In this document: positions 33,254 to 43,089 of the stretch, one piece after another
How positions within the stretch are numbered: the stretch's first letter is position 1
How the letters are laid out: every line of letters begins with the position of its first letter
NCBI RefSeq assembly: GCF_900089755.1
Contig: NZ_FLOC01000019.1
Span: forward strand, 1-64,000
DNA length: 64,000 nt
From: Marinomonas aquimarina
GTDB taxonomy: Bacteria; Pseudomonadota; Gammaproteobacteria; Pseudomonadales; Marinomonadaceae
Direction of reading: 5' to 3'
Notes under the pieces: model-generated
What the model saw: only the letters and a program-made list of their open reading frames with translations
Databases searched by the model: none
What the model was told of the DNA's origin: nothing
Program-made: the position numbers and the translations under genes

Positions 33254-34174
33254 ATGCTTGCCGCCATTGTTCAATTTTCCCGCTCACTCACGCTACTCGC
33301 TGCTTGCGCGACGCTTCCAGTGGCTTTGGCACAAACCGATACTGAAAGCTTCTTTGAAAAAATAGACACTCTACAAGCGTCCCACGCATCCAGTGCTGAG
33401 CGCATAGCCGCCCTAAGTGCCCTATTCCACGGCGCACCTTATGTGGATGGCAATCTTGGCGAAGGGACGCAGGGCAAATACGACCGCGATCCACTGTATC
33501 GCTTTGATGTGTTCGACTGTACCACTTATGTGGAAACCGTCTTAGCCGGCGCACTCTCTACTTCTGCCAATGACTTTGCCAGCAATATGCGAAGAATCCG
33601 TTACCAGGGTGGGCACGTCTCATTTGTCAGTCGTAATCACTTCGCCAGCGCCGATTGGATTCCTAATAATCAGTGGCTGCTAGAAGACATTAGCGAAGCG
33701 GTAGGGCAAGAGCAGACCTTGATGGCCAACACATTGATCGACAAGCCAGCATGGTATCAAGCCATGTCAGAAAATCGTCTGCAAGGCCTGCCAGATGGGA
33801 TCGATCGCAGCGCCTTACTGCAAGCGTTGCAGCAAGAAGGTAAGCACTTTAAAGCGCAACAAGTCTCTACCCCGTATGTCCCTCTGAGCGCCGTATATCA
33901 GGGAGAGAAAATCAATCGTGCCTTACTCGACCGCATTCCGAGCGGCAGTATCATCAGCATGGTACGGCCAGACTATGATGTAAAAAAGTGGATCGGTACT
34001 AATTTGAATATTACCCATCAATCCATTGCCATTCGTAAAGCTGGCACACTCTATTTGCGCCATGCCAGCCAGTTCAAGAAAGAGGTCATCGATGAAGACT
34101 TTGTCGAGTACTTCCAAAAATATGACAGCAAATCGACGCTAAAAGGCTTTAACGTGCAGCAACCTACTTTTTAG
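33254..34174 (+). CDS. DUF1460 N-acetylmuramoyl-L-alanine amidase-like protein
   Basis: 306 residues with a signal peptide (hydrophobic stretch to ALAQ, about residue 27). The DUF1460 core follows: DPLYRFDVFDCTTYVETVLAGAL, with the likely nucleophile Cys, then RYQGGHVSFVSRNHFASADWI with His. A late segment IPSGSIISMVRP and NLNITHQSIAIR complete the NlpC/P60-like fold. Expected in the periplasm; family members cleave peptidoglycan peptides, but the bond cut here is not known. AraC- or LPS-linked genes are not adjacent. TTTATATG start context; weak ribosome site. Confidence 0.85.
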   Translation: MLAAIVQFSRSLTLLAACATLPVALAQTDTESFFEKIDTLQASHASSAERIAALSALFHGAPYVDGNLGEGTQGKYDRDPLYRFDVFDCTTYVETVLAGALSTSANDFASNMRRIRYQGGHVSFVSRNHFASADWIPNNQWLLEDISEAVGQEQTLMANTLIDKPAWYQAMSENRLQGLPDGIDRSALLQALQQEGKHFKAQQVSTPYVPLSAVYQGEKINRALLDRIPSGSIISMVRPDYDVKKWIGTNLNITHQSIAIRKAGTLYLRHASQFKKEVIDEDFVEYFQKYDSKSTLKGFNVQQPTF

Positions 34175-34188
34175 TCTGCACACAAAAA

Positions 34189-34213
34189 AGCCGCCCCGTT
34201 ACTGAGGCGGCTT
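34189..34213 (-). terminator. Terminator of the DUF2383 gene
   Basis: AAGCCGCC and GGCGGCTT form a GC-rich stem. The T-run follows only on the minus strand, so it ends the DUF2383 transcript; it may also slow the DUF1460 transcript from the left. Confidence 0.9.
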
Positions 34214-34228
34214 CGACTTAAACATAAC

Positions 34229-34681
34229 TTAATGCACGATGCCATCCTGCAACATACGCATTTCGTCGTGACACTCTTTCATCCGCGTATAAATGCGGCG
34301 TAAGGTCACTTCGCATTCGGGCGCTTGGTCTTTTTCCAGTGCCCGGTCAATTTCCGCCAGCACCTTATCTTCGACTTCTTCAAGCTGGTCTACATAGTGC
34401 TCGGCACTGCTTTCGGGTGAAATTTTATTAACCAATTTGGTGTACACCTTGCGCACTTCCGTCATGCGATCGGAGCCTGTTTCAAAGTCCCCTTTTTCGA
34501 CCACTGCGAACTTCTGCAACTCAAGTACAGCAGACTCTTTGGCATCGATCATGCGATTGAAAAAGCTGGTGTATTCCGAACGATCTACTTTACCTTTCGC
34601 TTCATGGTAAAACTCAACGCCACTGTTCATCACTTTGATGATATCTGAGATGTGATTAACCTCTGGTGTATGCTGTAACAT
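34229..34681 (-). CDS. DUF2383 (PA2169-type) four-helix protein
   Basis: A 150-residue, highly charged helical protein. MNSGVEFYHEAKGKVDRSEYTSFFNRMIDAKESAVLELQ matches the DUF2383/PA2169 family, which has a ferritin-like four-helix fold, without a clear metal site here. Start at 34681 follows AAGGAG; the long upstream open frame is not supported. Family members are often stress or stationary-phase induced. Single gene with its own terminator. Confidence 0.82.
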   Translation of the reverse strand: MLQHTPEVNHISDIIKVMNSGVEFYHEAKGKVDRSEYTSFFNRMIDAKESAVLELQKFAVVEKGDFETGSDRMTEVRKVYTKLVNKISPESSAEHYVDQLEEVEDKVLAEIDRALEKDQAPECEVTLRRIYTRMKECHDEMRMLQDGIVH

Positions 34682-34814
34682 AATTTTCTCCTTGGTTATT
34701 CGTTCGTTTACATCGCTTGCTTCGAGCTTGTATGGCGAGCTTTTTCTCAACCACACCGTTAGATTTGACGACTCAGCCGGAGATTTCAACGTCACAAAAT
34801 AGACTGCACTGGCA

Positions 34815-35453
34815 TTACACTTTTACTGCGAGTTTTGACAGAAGGTTGTCGCCCTGCGCCAACATCGAGAGACCACTTATCAAAAACTCAACGGCTAAAA
34901 ACAACAACATCACACCCATCACTCGTTGTAGCCAACTCATTATGGTCGGATTCAATACCGCCTGCTTGAGTCGATTCCCAGCGACAAAGTAACTCGCTGG
35001 AGCGCCGCCTGCCATGGCGCCCAACATCATCGACATAAGCAGAATCATCGCCCCTTCCACATGGGCATTGGGAAACTGCACGGTCACAATGGGCAACACC
35101 GCCACCATGGCTTTCGGGTTGGTTAATTGCATCAGAAAGCCCGCTACAAAAGTAAGGTTCTGCGGCGTGTTGTTAGCCTTCTGGACTTGAAAACTCGCTT
35201 TAATAATTTTTAGTGCCAAGTAAGCAATGTATGAACCGCCGGCCAGTGCTGCAACACCTTGCAGCGCTTCGGTCATAAACGAGCTACCCAGATACCCCGT
35301 AACAATGAACAGCAAGCACATAGCCACGCCAACACCAGCGCAGAAGCGCAACGCCCGCCAACCGTAATCAGACACGCCGGCGAACAAAGACAGCATATTT
35401 ACAGGGCCTGGGCTGTACATCATGGCCAAGGCAAATAGAAAAATTTCGAGCAT
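34815..35453 (-). CDS. LysE-family exporter
   Basis: A 212-residue membrane protein. The RhtB/LysE signature is MMYSPGPVNMLSLFAGVSDYG at the N-terminus, with GFLMQLTNPKAMVAVLPIVTV in the middle. About six hydrophobic segments. It starts 56 bases after the AraC gene on the same strand, so the pair is probably one operon and AraC senses the exported compound. Third LysE-type gene in this window. Confidence 0.88.
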   Translation of the reverse strand: MLEIFLFALAMMYSPGPVNMLSLFAGVSDYGWRALRFCAGVGVAMCLLFIVTGYLGSSFMTEALQGVAALAGGSYIAYLALKIIKASFQVQKANNTPQNLTFVAGFLMQLTNPKAMVAVLPIVTVQFPNAHVEGAMILLMSMMLGAMAGGAPASYFVAGNRLKQAVLNPTIMSWLQRVMGVMLLFLAVEFLISGLSMLAQGDNLLSKLAVKV

Positions 35454-35509
35454 AGCAAAGCCTCCAACGGCGTGTGAGTCGGATCGAGAACAATGGAAAA
35501 GGAGATAGA

Positions 35510-36337
35510 TTAGCGGGCGAGAATCAGCTGCTGGTACTGCCTTGGCGTCATGCCAAACACCGGCTTAAAGCGACGATTGAAATGACTGAGATCGTTAAAG
35601 CCCAACTCACTCACCACATCGAGTACCGGCACACCGGAGCGCAACGCTTGCTGGCCTCGATGAATGCGCACGTTGAGCCAATATTGATGAGGCGTCATAC
35701 CGGTATAGGCTTTAAAGCAGCGCAAAAAATGGTACTTGGACATACAGGCCACTTGGCACAAATCGTCCAACGAGACTTCGTCTTGATAGTGATCCTGTAA
35801 GCAGTCTTTGGTACGTTCTAACAGTTGCTGGCGGCGCGATTCCGCAAACAAGGGCTGGTTCGATTGATAACGTACTAGCTGTTCACTGAGCTCGAATAAT
35901 AGCGATTCATACTCACTCGACGTGCCCGTTTTTAGCTCAATTAAGCGCGCCAGACGCAGGATTTTGTCTTGTACGGCTAGGTCAGAAAATACCGCATCTT
36001 GAATGCGGAACTGCTCCGGCGAGTGGACATTGAGCGCGTCTAAATACGGTGCTAACTGTTGCGGATGAATGTACAACATGCTGTAGGTCAGCGCCGTGTC
36101 TTCGCCAGATTCACCATCGTGGGCATCCCCCGGATTAAACACCATGATTTGCCCAGGATGGCTTTTATGGAATGCACCTTGGGTGTAGAAATCCTGACGG
36201 CCGCTGAGCGTCACACCAATCGAATACTCTTCATGGGCATGAGTGCTGTAGGCGAAGTCGGTCATGGACGCTTTCAGCAACATGACATCCTCAAGCCCTT
36301 GGCTGTTCATAAAGGTAAAACGATTCTCGTCGGACAT
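35510..36337 (-). CDS. AraC-family regulator, LysE operon partner
   Basis: 275 residues. The N-terminal cupin has THAHEEYSIGVTLSGRQDFYTQ and FNPGDAHDGES. The C-terminal HTH pair is LDDLCQVACMSKYHFLRCFKAYTGMTPHQYW and VLDVVSELGFNDLSHFNRRFKPVFGMTP. This type is commonly found beside LysE exporters, as here. ATG at 36337 with GGGGTTGGAG before it. A TTG at 36349 is an alternative start. Confidence 0.9.
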   Translation of the reverse strand: MSDENRFTFMNSQGLEDVMLLKASMTDFAYSTHAHEEYSIGVTLSGRQDFYTQGAFHKSHPGQIMVFNPGDAHDGESGEDTALTYSMLYIHPQQLAPYLDALNVHSPEQFRIQDAVFSDLAVQDKILRLARLIELKTGTSSEYESLLFELSEQLVRYQSNQPLFAESRRQQLLERTKDCLQDHYQDEVSLDDLCQVACMSKYHFLRCFKAYTGMTPHQYWLNVRIHRGQQALRSGVPVLDVVSELGFNDLSHFNRRFKPVFGMTPRQYQQLILAR

Positions 36338-36511
36338 CTCCAACCCCAAAGTATGTGTTGATCTGCACTAAGAAGACTACAACTGATGATAGCAAAGGTA
36401 TTGGACAAAATTGCGCACTATCAACATAGCTTATCTGTTGGCGCCACAGCGCTTTTCAAACACAGCATTTCATTCTATGGTGTGGCTTTACGATCATTTG
36501 GAATGGCAACT

Positions 36512-37219
36512 ATGACCTTTACCTACTTATTCGATCCGCTGTGTGGCTGGTGTTACGCCGCAGCGCCTGCGATCAAAGCTCTGCGTGAAGCTGAGCTTGG
36601 CAACATTGCCATGGCACCAGTGGGCTTGTTCTACAACCCTCGCCCAACCAGTGACATCGCGGACTTCGCCAAAACCAACGATGAGCGCATCCAATCTCTG
36701 TCAGGACAAGAATTTTCTGACGCCTACTTTGAAAACGTATTGCAGAAGCCGGATGGCGTGTTTTCATCACGCGCCTTAACGCTTGCGACCCTATTCCTTG
36801 AAACGCAACAGTTAGGCCTTGCTGGTGAACTCCTGCATACTGCACAGATTCGCCGTTACGTAGAGGGTATTGATACATCGGATACATCCGAAGTGGCAAA
36901 CATTGCCAAACAGGTTGCCGCTGAGCAAGGTATTGAAGTCGATTCACAAGCCCTAGCGGAATTACTGCAAGACGGCAGTCCACTGCAGCAGCAGGCCGAT
37001 CAAATGGTGCAACAAGCCAGCCAACTATTAAGCCGTTTGCCCGGCTCTGGCGGCGTACCGCAATTGATCATGACCAACGAAGAAGGCCAAAACTACATCT
37101 TCTCCGGTGCCGATTTGTACCAAGGCGCGGAAGGATTCCTTGGCTTAGTAAACACCGTGCAAATGGCCCTATCAGGGGAAATTACTCCGGAAATGATGGA
37201 GCAGATGCAAGAGAAGTAA
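36512..37219 (+). CDS. DsbA-family thiol protein (cytosolic)
   Basis: A 235-residue thioredoxin-fold protein. It begins MTFTYLFDPLCGWCYAAAPA, so the CxxC motif is CGWC, and has the helical insertion of the DsbA/FrnE group. A cis-Pro loop is visible in GSGGVPQLIMTNEEG. No signal peptide, so it is probably cytosolic, in the FrnE/PDI-like group. Start at 36512; 36503 is possible, and the longer open frame upstream is not supported. Divergent from the AraC gene. Substrate unknown. Confidence 0.87.
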   Translation: MTFTYLFDPLCGWCYAAAPAIKALREAELGNIAMAPVGLFYNPRPTSDIADFAKTNDERIQSLSGQEFSDAYFENVLQKPDGVFSSRALTLATLFLETQQLGLAGELLHTAQIRRYVEGIDTSDTSEVANIAKQVAAEQGIEVDSQALAELLQDGSPLQQQADQMVQQASQLLSRLPGSGGVPQLIMTNEEGQNYIFSGADLYQGAEGFLGLVNTVQMALSGEITPEMMEQMQEK

Positions 37220-37224
37220 TCAAT

Positions 37225-37258
37225 AAAGCTCCTTTGAACGGACTTTCAAAGGAGCTTT
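37225..37258. terminator. Hairpin downstream of DsbA-like gene
   Basis: A perfect 13-base stem, AAAGCTCCTTTGA (37225-37237) with its complement at 37246-37258, and an 8-base loop. No strong T-run. The sequence from 37260 to 37507 shows no further feature. Confidence 0.75.
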
Positions 37259-37507
37259 ATAACTTGAGCGATCTAAAGGTATCTGCTGTCCATTTAACAT
37301 GGCAGTACCAGGTGTCATTTCAAACTTAGACACATACTCGCCGATTCAGCACCGTGATACATCTCACCTCGATACATCCAATCTTTTAGATCCGTGTAGG
37401 CAACTGATCGGTGCGGCTCAGCTTTCTTGATAATTTATCAATCCTTGCTGATACTGAATGATGTAATTCCCCCCATTGAATCTCTCTTGTTTTGAAGGTC
37501 AGCATGG

Positions 37508-40393
37508 ATGAATAGATACCGTCAAAAATCGGGCATTTCGGTCAGAGTTTTATTCAGCGGCAGCATCATCATTAGCATGATGTTATTAGCAGCTAGCCTC
37601 ACTATCTTTTCCTACCTCTATGGTCGTTCGGCCCTTAATCAGCAAGTAGAGATTAACGCGCAGCAAACGACACTGGCACTTGAAAAACAAATTGAAAGAG
37701 TGACCTCTACGGCTGAACAAAGCGTGAGATTGCTGCAGTTTGACACTATAACAAGCCTGCACAGTATGGATGAGCGCGCTGAACGTCTGCCTTTTCTGGC
37801 AAGCATGATCAAGATGAATAGGATCCTGAGCGCCATCTATGTCGGCTACGATGACGGCGACTTCTTTTTATTACGTTCTCTTGAAAGCCCTGTTGCTCGC
37901 GAACGGCTAGAGGCTCCAGAAGGCGCCCAGTTTCTGGTACAAGCTATCGACCGCAATAAGTCAGGTGAGATCGAAAAGGCCCGCTGGACATTTCTCGATG
38001 AAACGCTCAGCCCCTTGCAACAAATCACCCAGCCAAACGGCTATCACTATGATCCGAGAGAGCGGCCTTGGTTTCAGCGAGCCCAGACACAAACTCACTC
38101 AATCTTAACAGAACCCTATTTATTCTATACCACCGATGAAGTGGGTAGTTCCTTTGCTATCAATAATGCAGACGTTGGGGCTACCGTCGGGGTCGATGCC
38201 TCCATTCATGATTTATCGCAGTATATGCATCAGCTAACGCCATCAAGCCCGGTACAGATGGCCATTGTGGATCAAGATGGGCGCTTACTGGGTTACAACA
38301 AAACCGATGTTACCTTAGCCACCTATACTGATTCCGACCGCCCTACTTTAAAAACCGTCGGACAACTAGAAAATAATGCTTTAGCACAGTTGCAAGCCCA
38401 GCCTGACAACGCACAAGCTCTCACTAAGTATTACTCGGATGATGAACAGTGGTATGGCATACGCTCTCCCTTAGACGGTTCGAACATCCAAAACTGGCAA
38501 TTACTTTACGCGGTGCCACAATCCTTCTTACTGCAAGACGTCAATCAAAACCTGCGTAACCAACTGCTGCTATCCAGTGCCGTGATTCTGATTTTGATGC
38601 TGTTCGGCTGGCTGGTCGGCCGCTCGATCTCACACCCTCTGCATCTCCTATCTGAGGAGGTTAGCAAGCTGTCCTCATTTGATTTCAACCGCAAGATTGA
38701 TGTGAATTCGCCAGTGAAAGAAATTAATGTGCTGTCATCATTAACCGATCATATGGCGCTCACCATCCATAACTTTCAGTCTATTTCCCACACCTTGGCG
38801 CATGACCCTGACTTAGAGCGCATGCTAGAACAGGTGTCCAATCACCTGATTGCCATTACCTCCTCTAAAGCAGGTGCTGTTTATTTATTCAATGAGTCCA
38901 AACAGGAAATGCAGCGCGCCACACAAACATATATAGACTGCCCAGAAACTATTCCCTGTCATAGCGCGGAGTGGTCAGAGTTACGCGCGACATTAATGGA
39001 GCACCTTGACGGCACACAACAACAGTTATTTTTAACCCCGCTAGTCGATCGCGATCACTCGATTCTGGGGGTTCTATTACTGCAGCTCCCCGAAGGCTCT
39101 CACGTGAACATCCAATCTTTCCAACACTTTATGGATGAGATCTCTGGTGCGGCGGCCACCGCGATTTCAACGCGCCGGCAACTGGAAGCGCAACAAGAAT
39201 TGCTCGATGCGATTATTCGCCTACTCGCCGATGCCATTGACGCAAAATCCCCCTATACCAGCGCCCACTGTGAGCGGGTGCCGGAGCTGGCTGAAATGCT
39301 CGCCGAAGCGGCTGTTCAGACAGACAAAGGTGAGCTAGCCAAATTCAACCTGAATGATCATCAACGCCGTGAATTTCACATTGCAGCTTGGTTGCACGAC
39401 TGCGGCAAGATCACCAGCCCAGTGCATGTGGTCGATAAGGCCACCAAGCTTGAAACCATCTATAACCGCATTCATGAGGTGCGCACTCGCTTTGAAGTAC
39501 TATGGCGTGATACAGACATTGAGTATTTGCAAGGCGTATTGGCAGGAGAAGACGAAGCCAAGCTTTCGCAACAAAAGCAGCAGTGTCAACAGCAGCTAAC
39601 GTCCGACTTTGCCTTTGTCGCCCAATGCAATATCGGGGCTGAATTTATGGCCGAAGAGGACCAAGAACAGTTACAACGCATCGCCCAACAAACTTGGACG
39701 CGTCATTTCAGCGATCGCTTGGGCTTATCGCAAGACGAGCAGCAACTGCTACCTGAAACACAGGAAACCTTGCCCGTACAAGAAACTCTGCTGACAGACA
39801 AAGCCGAGCATATTGAACCCTGGGGAGAGCGGCGCCCTGCTGTGGAAGCTGACAACCCAGATAACATTTGGGGCTTTGATATGGAGCTGCCTGAGCAAGC
39901 AGTTAATAAAGGGGAGCTCTACAACCTCAGCATACAGCGGGGCACACTGACGGATGAGGAACGCTTTGTGATCAAGGATCATATGGTGCAAACCATTAAG
40001 ATGCTGTCGGCGCTGCCTTTTCCAGATGAATATAAAAATGTGCCCAGCATCGCGGGGAATCATCATGAACAACTCAACGGTAGCGGCTACCCCCGAAAAC
40101 TCGATTTAGCGCAACTCAGCGTGCAAGATCGAATCCTCGCGATTGCCGATGTGTTCGAAGCGCTAACCGCTTCAGACCGCCCTTATAAAGCTGGCCATAG
40201 CCTTTCGAAATCCCTCTCCATACTCGCCAATATGGTCAAAAATGATCATTTAGATGGTGATTTATTTAAGCTATTTGTAGAGTCAGAAGTCTACCTCGCC
40301 TACGCCAATGCCTTCCTTAAACCGGAACAAATCGATACGGTGGATAAAGAGCAGTTATGGCAATTGGCGGGGTTCAACATTGAGTCAGTTTGA
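37508..40393 (+). CDS. dCache-HAMP-GAF-HD-GYP phosphodiesterase sensor
   Basis: 961 residues. Transmembrane helices lie at about 17-40 and 352-371, enclosing a periplasmic double-Cache sensor. A HAMP domain (about 370-425) and a GAF domain (430-555) follow, then the HD-GYP domain. Its metal motif HDCGK is at 630-634 and the second motif is HHEQLNGSGYP at 852-862. Between them lies an insertion of about 150 residues (640-800) beyond the usual size, Gln-rich and helical. It probably hydrolyses cyclic-di-GMP in response to a periplasmic ligand. The HHExxDGxGYP consensus is altered at one place (N for D), which should be checked for activity. Confidence 0.9.
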   Translation: MNRYRQKSGISVRVLFSGSIIISMMLLAASLTIFSYLYGRSALNQQVEINAQQTTLALEKQIERVTSTAEQSVRLLQFDTITSLHSMDERAERLPFLASMIKMNRILSAIYVGYDDGDFFLLRSLESPVARERLEAPEGAQFLVQAIDRNKSGEIEKARWTFLDETLSPLQQITQPNGYHYDPRERPWFQRAQTQTHSILTEPYLFYTTDEVGSSFAINNADVGATVGVDASIHDLSQYMHQLTPSSPVQMAIVDQDGRLLGYNKTDVTLATYTDSDRPTLKTVGQLENNALAQLQAQPDNAQALTKYYSDDEQWYGIRSPLDGSNIQNWQLLYAVPQSFLLQDVNQNLRNQLLLSSAVILILMLFGWLVGRSISHPLHLLSEEVSKLSSFDFNRKIDVNSPVKEINVLSSLTDHMALTIHNFQSISHTLAHDPDLERMLEQVSNHLIAITSSKAGAVYLFNESKQEMQRATQTYIDCPETIPCHSAEWSELRATLMEHLDGTQQQLFLTPLVDRDHSILGVLLLQLPEGSHVNIQSFQHFMDEISGAAATAISTRRQLEAQQELLDAIIRLLADAIDAKSPYTSAHCERVPELAEMLAEAAVQTDKGELAKFNLNDHQRREFHIAAWLHDCGKITSPVHVVDKATKLETIYNRIHEVRTRFEVLWRDTDIEYLQGVLAGEDEAKLSQQKQQCQQQLTSDFAFVAQCNIGAEFMAEEDQEQLQRIAQQTWTRHFSDRLGLSQDEQQLLPETQETLPVQETLLTDKAEHIEPWGERRPAVEADNPDNIWGFDMELPEQAVNKGELYNLSIQRGTLTDEERFVIKDHMVQTIKMLSALPFPDEYKNVPSIAGNHHEQLNGSGYPRKLDLAQLSVQDRILAIADVFEALTASDRPYKAGHSLSKSLSILANMVKNDHLDGDLFKLFVESEVYLAYANAFLKPEQIDTVDKEQLWQLAGFNIESV

Positions 40394-40394
40394 C

Positions 40395-41717
40395 TCAAGT
40401 AGTCAGTGGCGTTTCCACAGACGCTAACCACTGCCAATCTTGCATCACCTGCTCGGCGTATTCTTTTTGCAAGGTTTCAAGGGCCTGCCAGGTCTCCTCA
40501 GGGGTTTTAATTACAGCTGCTTCAAAACGTTTTGAGCGACGATCAAAGCGCGCATGCGCTAACGCTAACGCCTCACCGCAGGCGGTAGCGTACGCCTGAA
40601 AGCCACCTTTTAGCGCCCGCTTGCCACAGGCAATGTCTTCGGGGTCAATGCCCACTCGGGCATGGTGGCGAGAACGCACTAGCCAATGGCTTTTACGCCA
40701 CAGTACGTCGTCCAACACCAAGTCAGGATTGCGCTGCATGCGACGTTGGCAGTTCACGGTTAAATGGGCGGGCGACAACAGATTAATGCGACTCAGATCT
40801 TGGTACTCAAACAGGGGGGCTGCCGCGCGTTGTTTTTTCACTTCGACAATATGGCATAGATGAAGCTCGTCTTGGCTAACCTGTTCAGGCCCCACCAGCA
40901 AATAATAGCGTTTCATATTGACCGAACCTGTACCGGCACCAATACGCTCGACAATATCGAGAATCTGATCGTCCACATAAGGCGCAAAATTTTTCTCTAT
41001 CGTTCGATAGGTCGCCCCATCTACTGCCTTAAACTTTTCTGGTAAGTCTAAAAAAGCCAGCGGTCGTATCGCCAAATCCACAGCCTTGGCGAGCGAACTT
41101 TTGCTCATGAAATCTTCGCCGCCGGCCTGACGCTTCAGCGCTTTTTGCTCTAATTTATACAGCACATGTCCGTCATCAAACTGCTGTAAAACTCGCTGGT
41201 AGTCGATCTCTTGTTCAACCAGCTGCTGACAGGTTGCACGATAGCTTTGCCAAAACGCGGTTAGCGCTTGTTCAGAATCGCTGTTGCAGATGACTTTACT
41301 CTTCTCAATAGGCTCCCCTAGCTGATAACGGCCCTCAATCGCCCCTTGGCAATGATCGGCACACAACAGCAGACTGACGCCGTAACGCAATAAATCCCAG
41401 CCGGCATGACCGATGCAGGCGTCATCGAAGTCATTCGGGGCAAAGATCACATTATCCCCATGGGAGCCTTCTTCGCTAAAGAAGCCAAAGTTTGAGACAT
41501 GGCAGTCCCCCATCACCATGGTTAACGGCCAAGATTCAATCCCCTCAGGTAAACGGAAAGTGAGGTTGGCAAGATCTTGATAAAACACCGATGAGGCGCC
41601 GCGCAACATCACAAACGGGCTGCTCGCCATTTTGCAATGCTTCTTTAAGCCCGAGCCAGGCGTTACACCATCGACACGGGAAATCACTTCCATCAGCTCT
41701 TGTTCGCGTTCGGACAT
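40395..41717 (-). CDS. DUF2252 protein
   Basis: A 440-residue cytosolic protein of the DUF2252 family (kinase-like fold by family assignment). Motifs include FVMLRGASSVFYQDLA, VMGDCHVSNFGFFSEEG, FAPNDFDDACIGHAGWDLLR and the late HARFDRRSK. The HxxN and DxD-type residues resemble aminoglycoside phosphotransferase-like catalytic positions. Substrate unknown. Convergent with the HD-GYP gene, whose stop is one base away. Start at 41717 follows GAGGTGG. The divergent COG0523 gene lies 149 bases upstream. Confidence 0.87.
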   Translation of the reverse strand: MSEREQELMEVISRVDGVTPGSGLKKHCKMASSPFVMLRGASSVFYQDLANLTFRLPEGIESWPLTMVMGDCHVSNFGFFSEEGSHGDNVIFAPNDFDDACIGHAGWDLLRYGVSLLLCADHCQGAIEGRYQLGEPIEKSKVICNSDSEQALTAFWQSYRATCQQLVEQEIDYQRVLQQFDDGHVLYKLEQKALKRQAGGEDFMSKSSLAKAVDLAIRPLAFLDLPEKFKAVDGATYRTIEKNFAPYVDDQILDIVERIGAGTGSVNMKRYYLLVGPEQVSQDELHLCHIVEVKKQRAAAPLFEYQDLSRINLLSPAHLTVNCQRRMQRNPDLVLDDVLWRKSHWLVRSRHHARVGIDPEDIACGKRALKGGFQAYATACGEALALAHARFDRRSKRFEAAVIKTPEETWQALETLQKEYAEQVMQDWQWLASVETPLTT

Positions 41718-41823
41718 TGGCCACCTCATTTCGTTAATCCCAACCAAGAGATCAATAATAAAACCATTCGTCGGTGAGGTCTAAGGGATCACACAAGAAA
41801 GCAACAGGCTTTAACAAAAACAC

Positions 41824-41845
41824 TTGTTATGTTATAACATTTTAA
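41824..41845. promoter_or_regulatory. Zur box upstream of the COG0523-DUF1826 operon
   Basis: The core ATGTTATAACAT (41829-41840) is a perfect 12-base palindrome within a longer imperfect dyad. It closely matches the gammaproteobacterial zinc uptake regulator site and lies 26 bases before the ribosome start. Zinc limitation should relieve repression of the GTPase operon; the divergent DUF2252 gene may also be affected. Confidence 0.8.
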
Positions 41846-41865
41846 GCAACACTCAGGAGAGAATC

Positions 41866-43089
41866 ATGAGCACACTGTCCACTTCCAAGCGCCTTCCCGT
41901 CACCGTCCTTTCGGGTTTTCTGGGCGCAGGCAAAACCACCCTACTTAGTCACTTATTGAATAACCGCGACGGTCTACGCATCGCCGTGATCGTTAACGAT
42001 ATGAGTGAAATCAACATCGACGCCGCCTTCGTTTCACAAGAAGTATCGCTAAACCGCGGCGAAGAAAAGTTGGTTGAAATGAGCAACGGCTGTATCTGTT
42101 GCACCCTGCGCGAAGACTTACTGATCGAGGTACGCAAACTTGCTGAGGCAGACAAGTTTGACTATCTCGTCATTGAATCAACGGGGATTTCTGAGCCATT
42201 ACCTGTAGCGGAAACCTTTACCTTTGCCGACGAAGAAGGTGTCAGCCTATCCGACATCGCGACCTTGGATACCATGGTCACCGTCGTGGATGCGGTGAAC
42301 TTCTTGAAAGACTACAACACGGCTAAGAGCATCAAAGAAGCAGGCCAATCACTGGGCGAAGACGATGAGCGTAACGTCGCAGACTTATTGGTCGACCAAG
42401 TGGAGTTTGCCGACCTGCTACTGATCAGCAAAATTGATTTGGTCAGCGAAGCGGAACTGAATGAACTTAAAGCCATCTTGCGTAGCCTCAACAGCCTAGC
42501 GGAAATCATCCCAATGGAACGCGGCCAAGTGCCGAATGAAAAGCTGCTTGGCACTGGCTTATTCAACTTTGAAAAAGCTCAACAAGCGCCAGGTTGGTTA
42601 GCAGAAATGCGCGGCGAGCACACGCCAGAAACCGAAGAGTACGGCATCGGCAGTTTTAGTTTTGTTGCGCGTAAACCGTTCCACCCTAAGCGCTTCCATA
42701 CTTTCCTACACAGCACTGAGCAATACGGCAAACTGATCCGTTCAAAAGGCTACTTCTGGTTGGCATCACGCCCAGAGTTTGCCGGCCAATGGAGCCAAGC
42801 GGGCGGCATCGCGCAATACGGTTTTGCTGGTATGTTCTGGCATGCAGTGCCACGCCAATACTGGCCGCAAGATGAAGAGTCACTCGCCATCATCAACGAC
42901 AGTTGGGTAGAGCCATTTGGCGATATGCGCCAAGAGCTCGTCTTTATCGGCCAGAACCTTGATAAGGAAGCCATGACCCAAGCGTTGGAAGCAGCATTGC
43001 TCACGGAAGAAGAGCTTCTGCAAGGCAAAGCGGCGTGGCAAGAACTGGAAGATCCTTTCCCAGAATGGAAACCAGGAGCAGCGGCGTGA
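41866..43089 (+). CDS. COG0523 metallochaperone GTPase (ZigA/YciC-like)
   Basis: A 407-residue G3E GTPase. Walker A is GFLGAGKTT (17-25), the metal motif is GCICC (C76, C78, C79), and [11 protein letters not shown] and LLISKIDLV are other G motifs. A CobW C-terminal domain follows (about 260-370). COG0523 proteins of this subgroup deliver zinc to apo-enzymes during zinc starvation. The Zur box and the overlapping DUF1826 gene support that role over a cobalamin function. AGGAG ribosome site at the 41866 start. Confidence 0.92.
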   Translation: MSTLSTSKRLPVTVLSGFLGAGKTTLLSHLLNNRDGLRIAVIVNDMSEINIDAAFVSQEVSLNRGEEKLVEMSNGCICCTLREDLLIEVRKLAEADKFDYLVIESTGISEPLPVAETFTFADEEGVSLSDIATLDTMVTVVDAVNFLKDYNTAKSIKEAGQSLGEDDERNVADLLVDQVEFADLLLISKIDLVSEAELNELKAILRSLNSLAEIIPMERGQVPNEKLLGTGLFNFEKAQQAPGWLAEMRGEHTPETEEYGIGSFSFVARKPFHPKRFHTFLHSTEQYGKLIRSKGYFWLASRPEFAGQWSQAGGIAQYGFAGMFWHAVPRQYWPQDEESLAIINDSWVEPFGDMRQELVFIGQNLDKEAMTQALEAALLTEEELLQGKAAWQELEDPFPEWKPGAAA

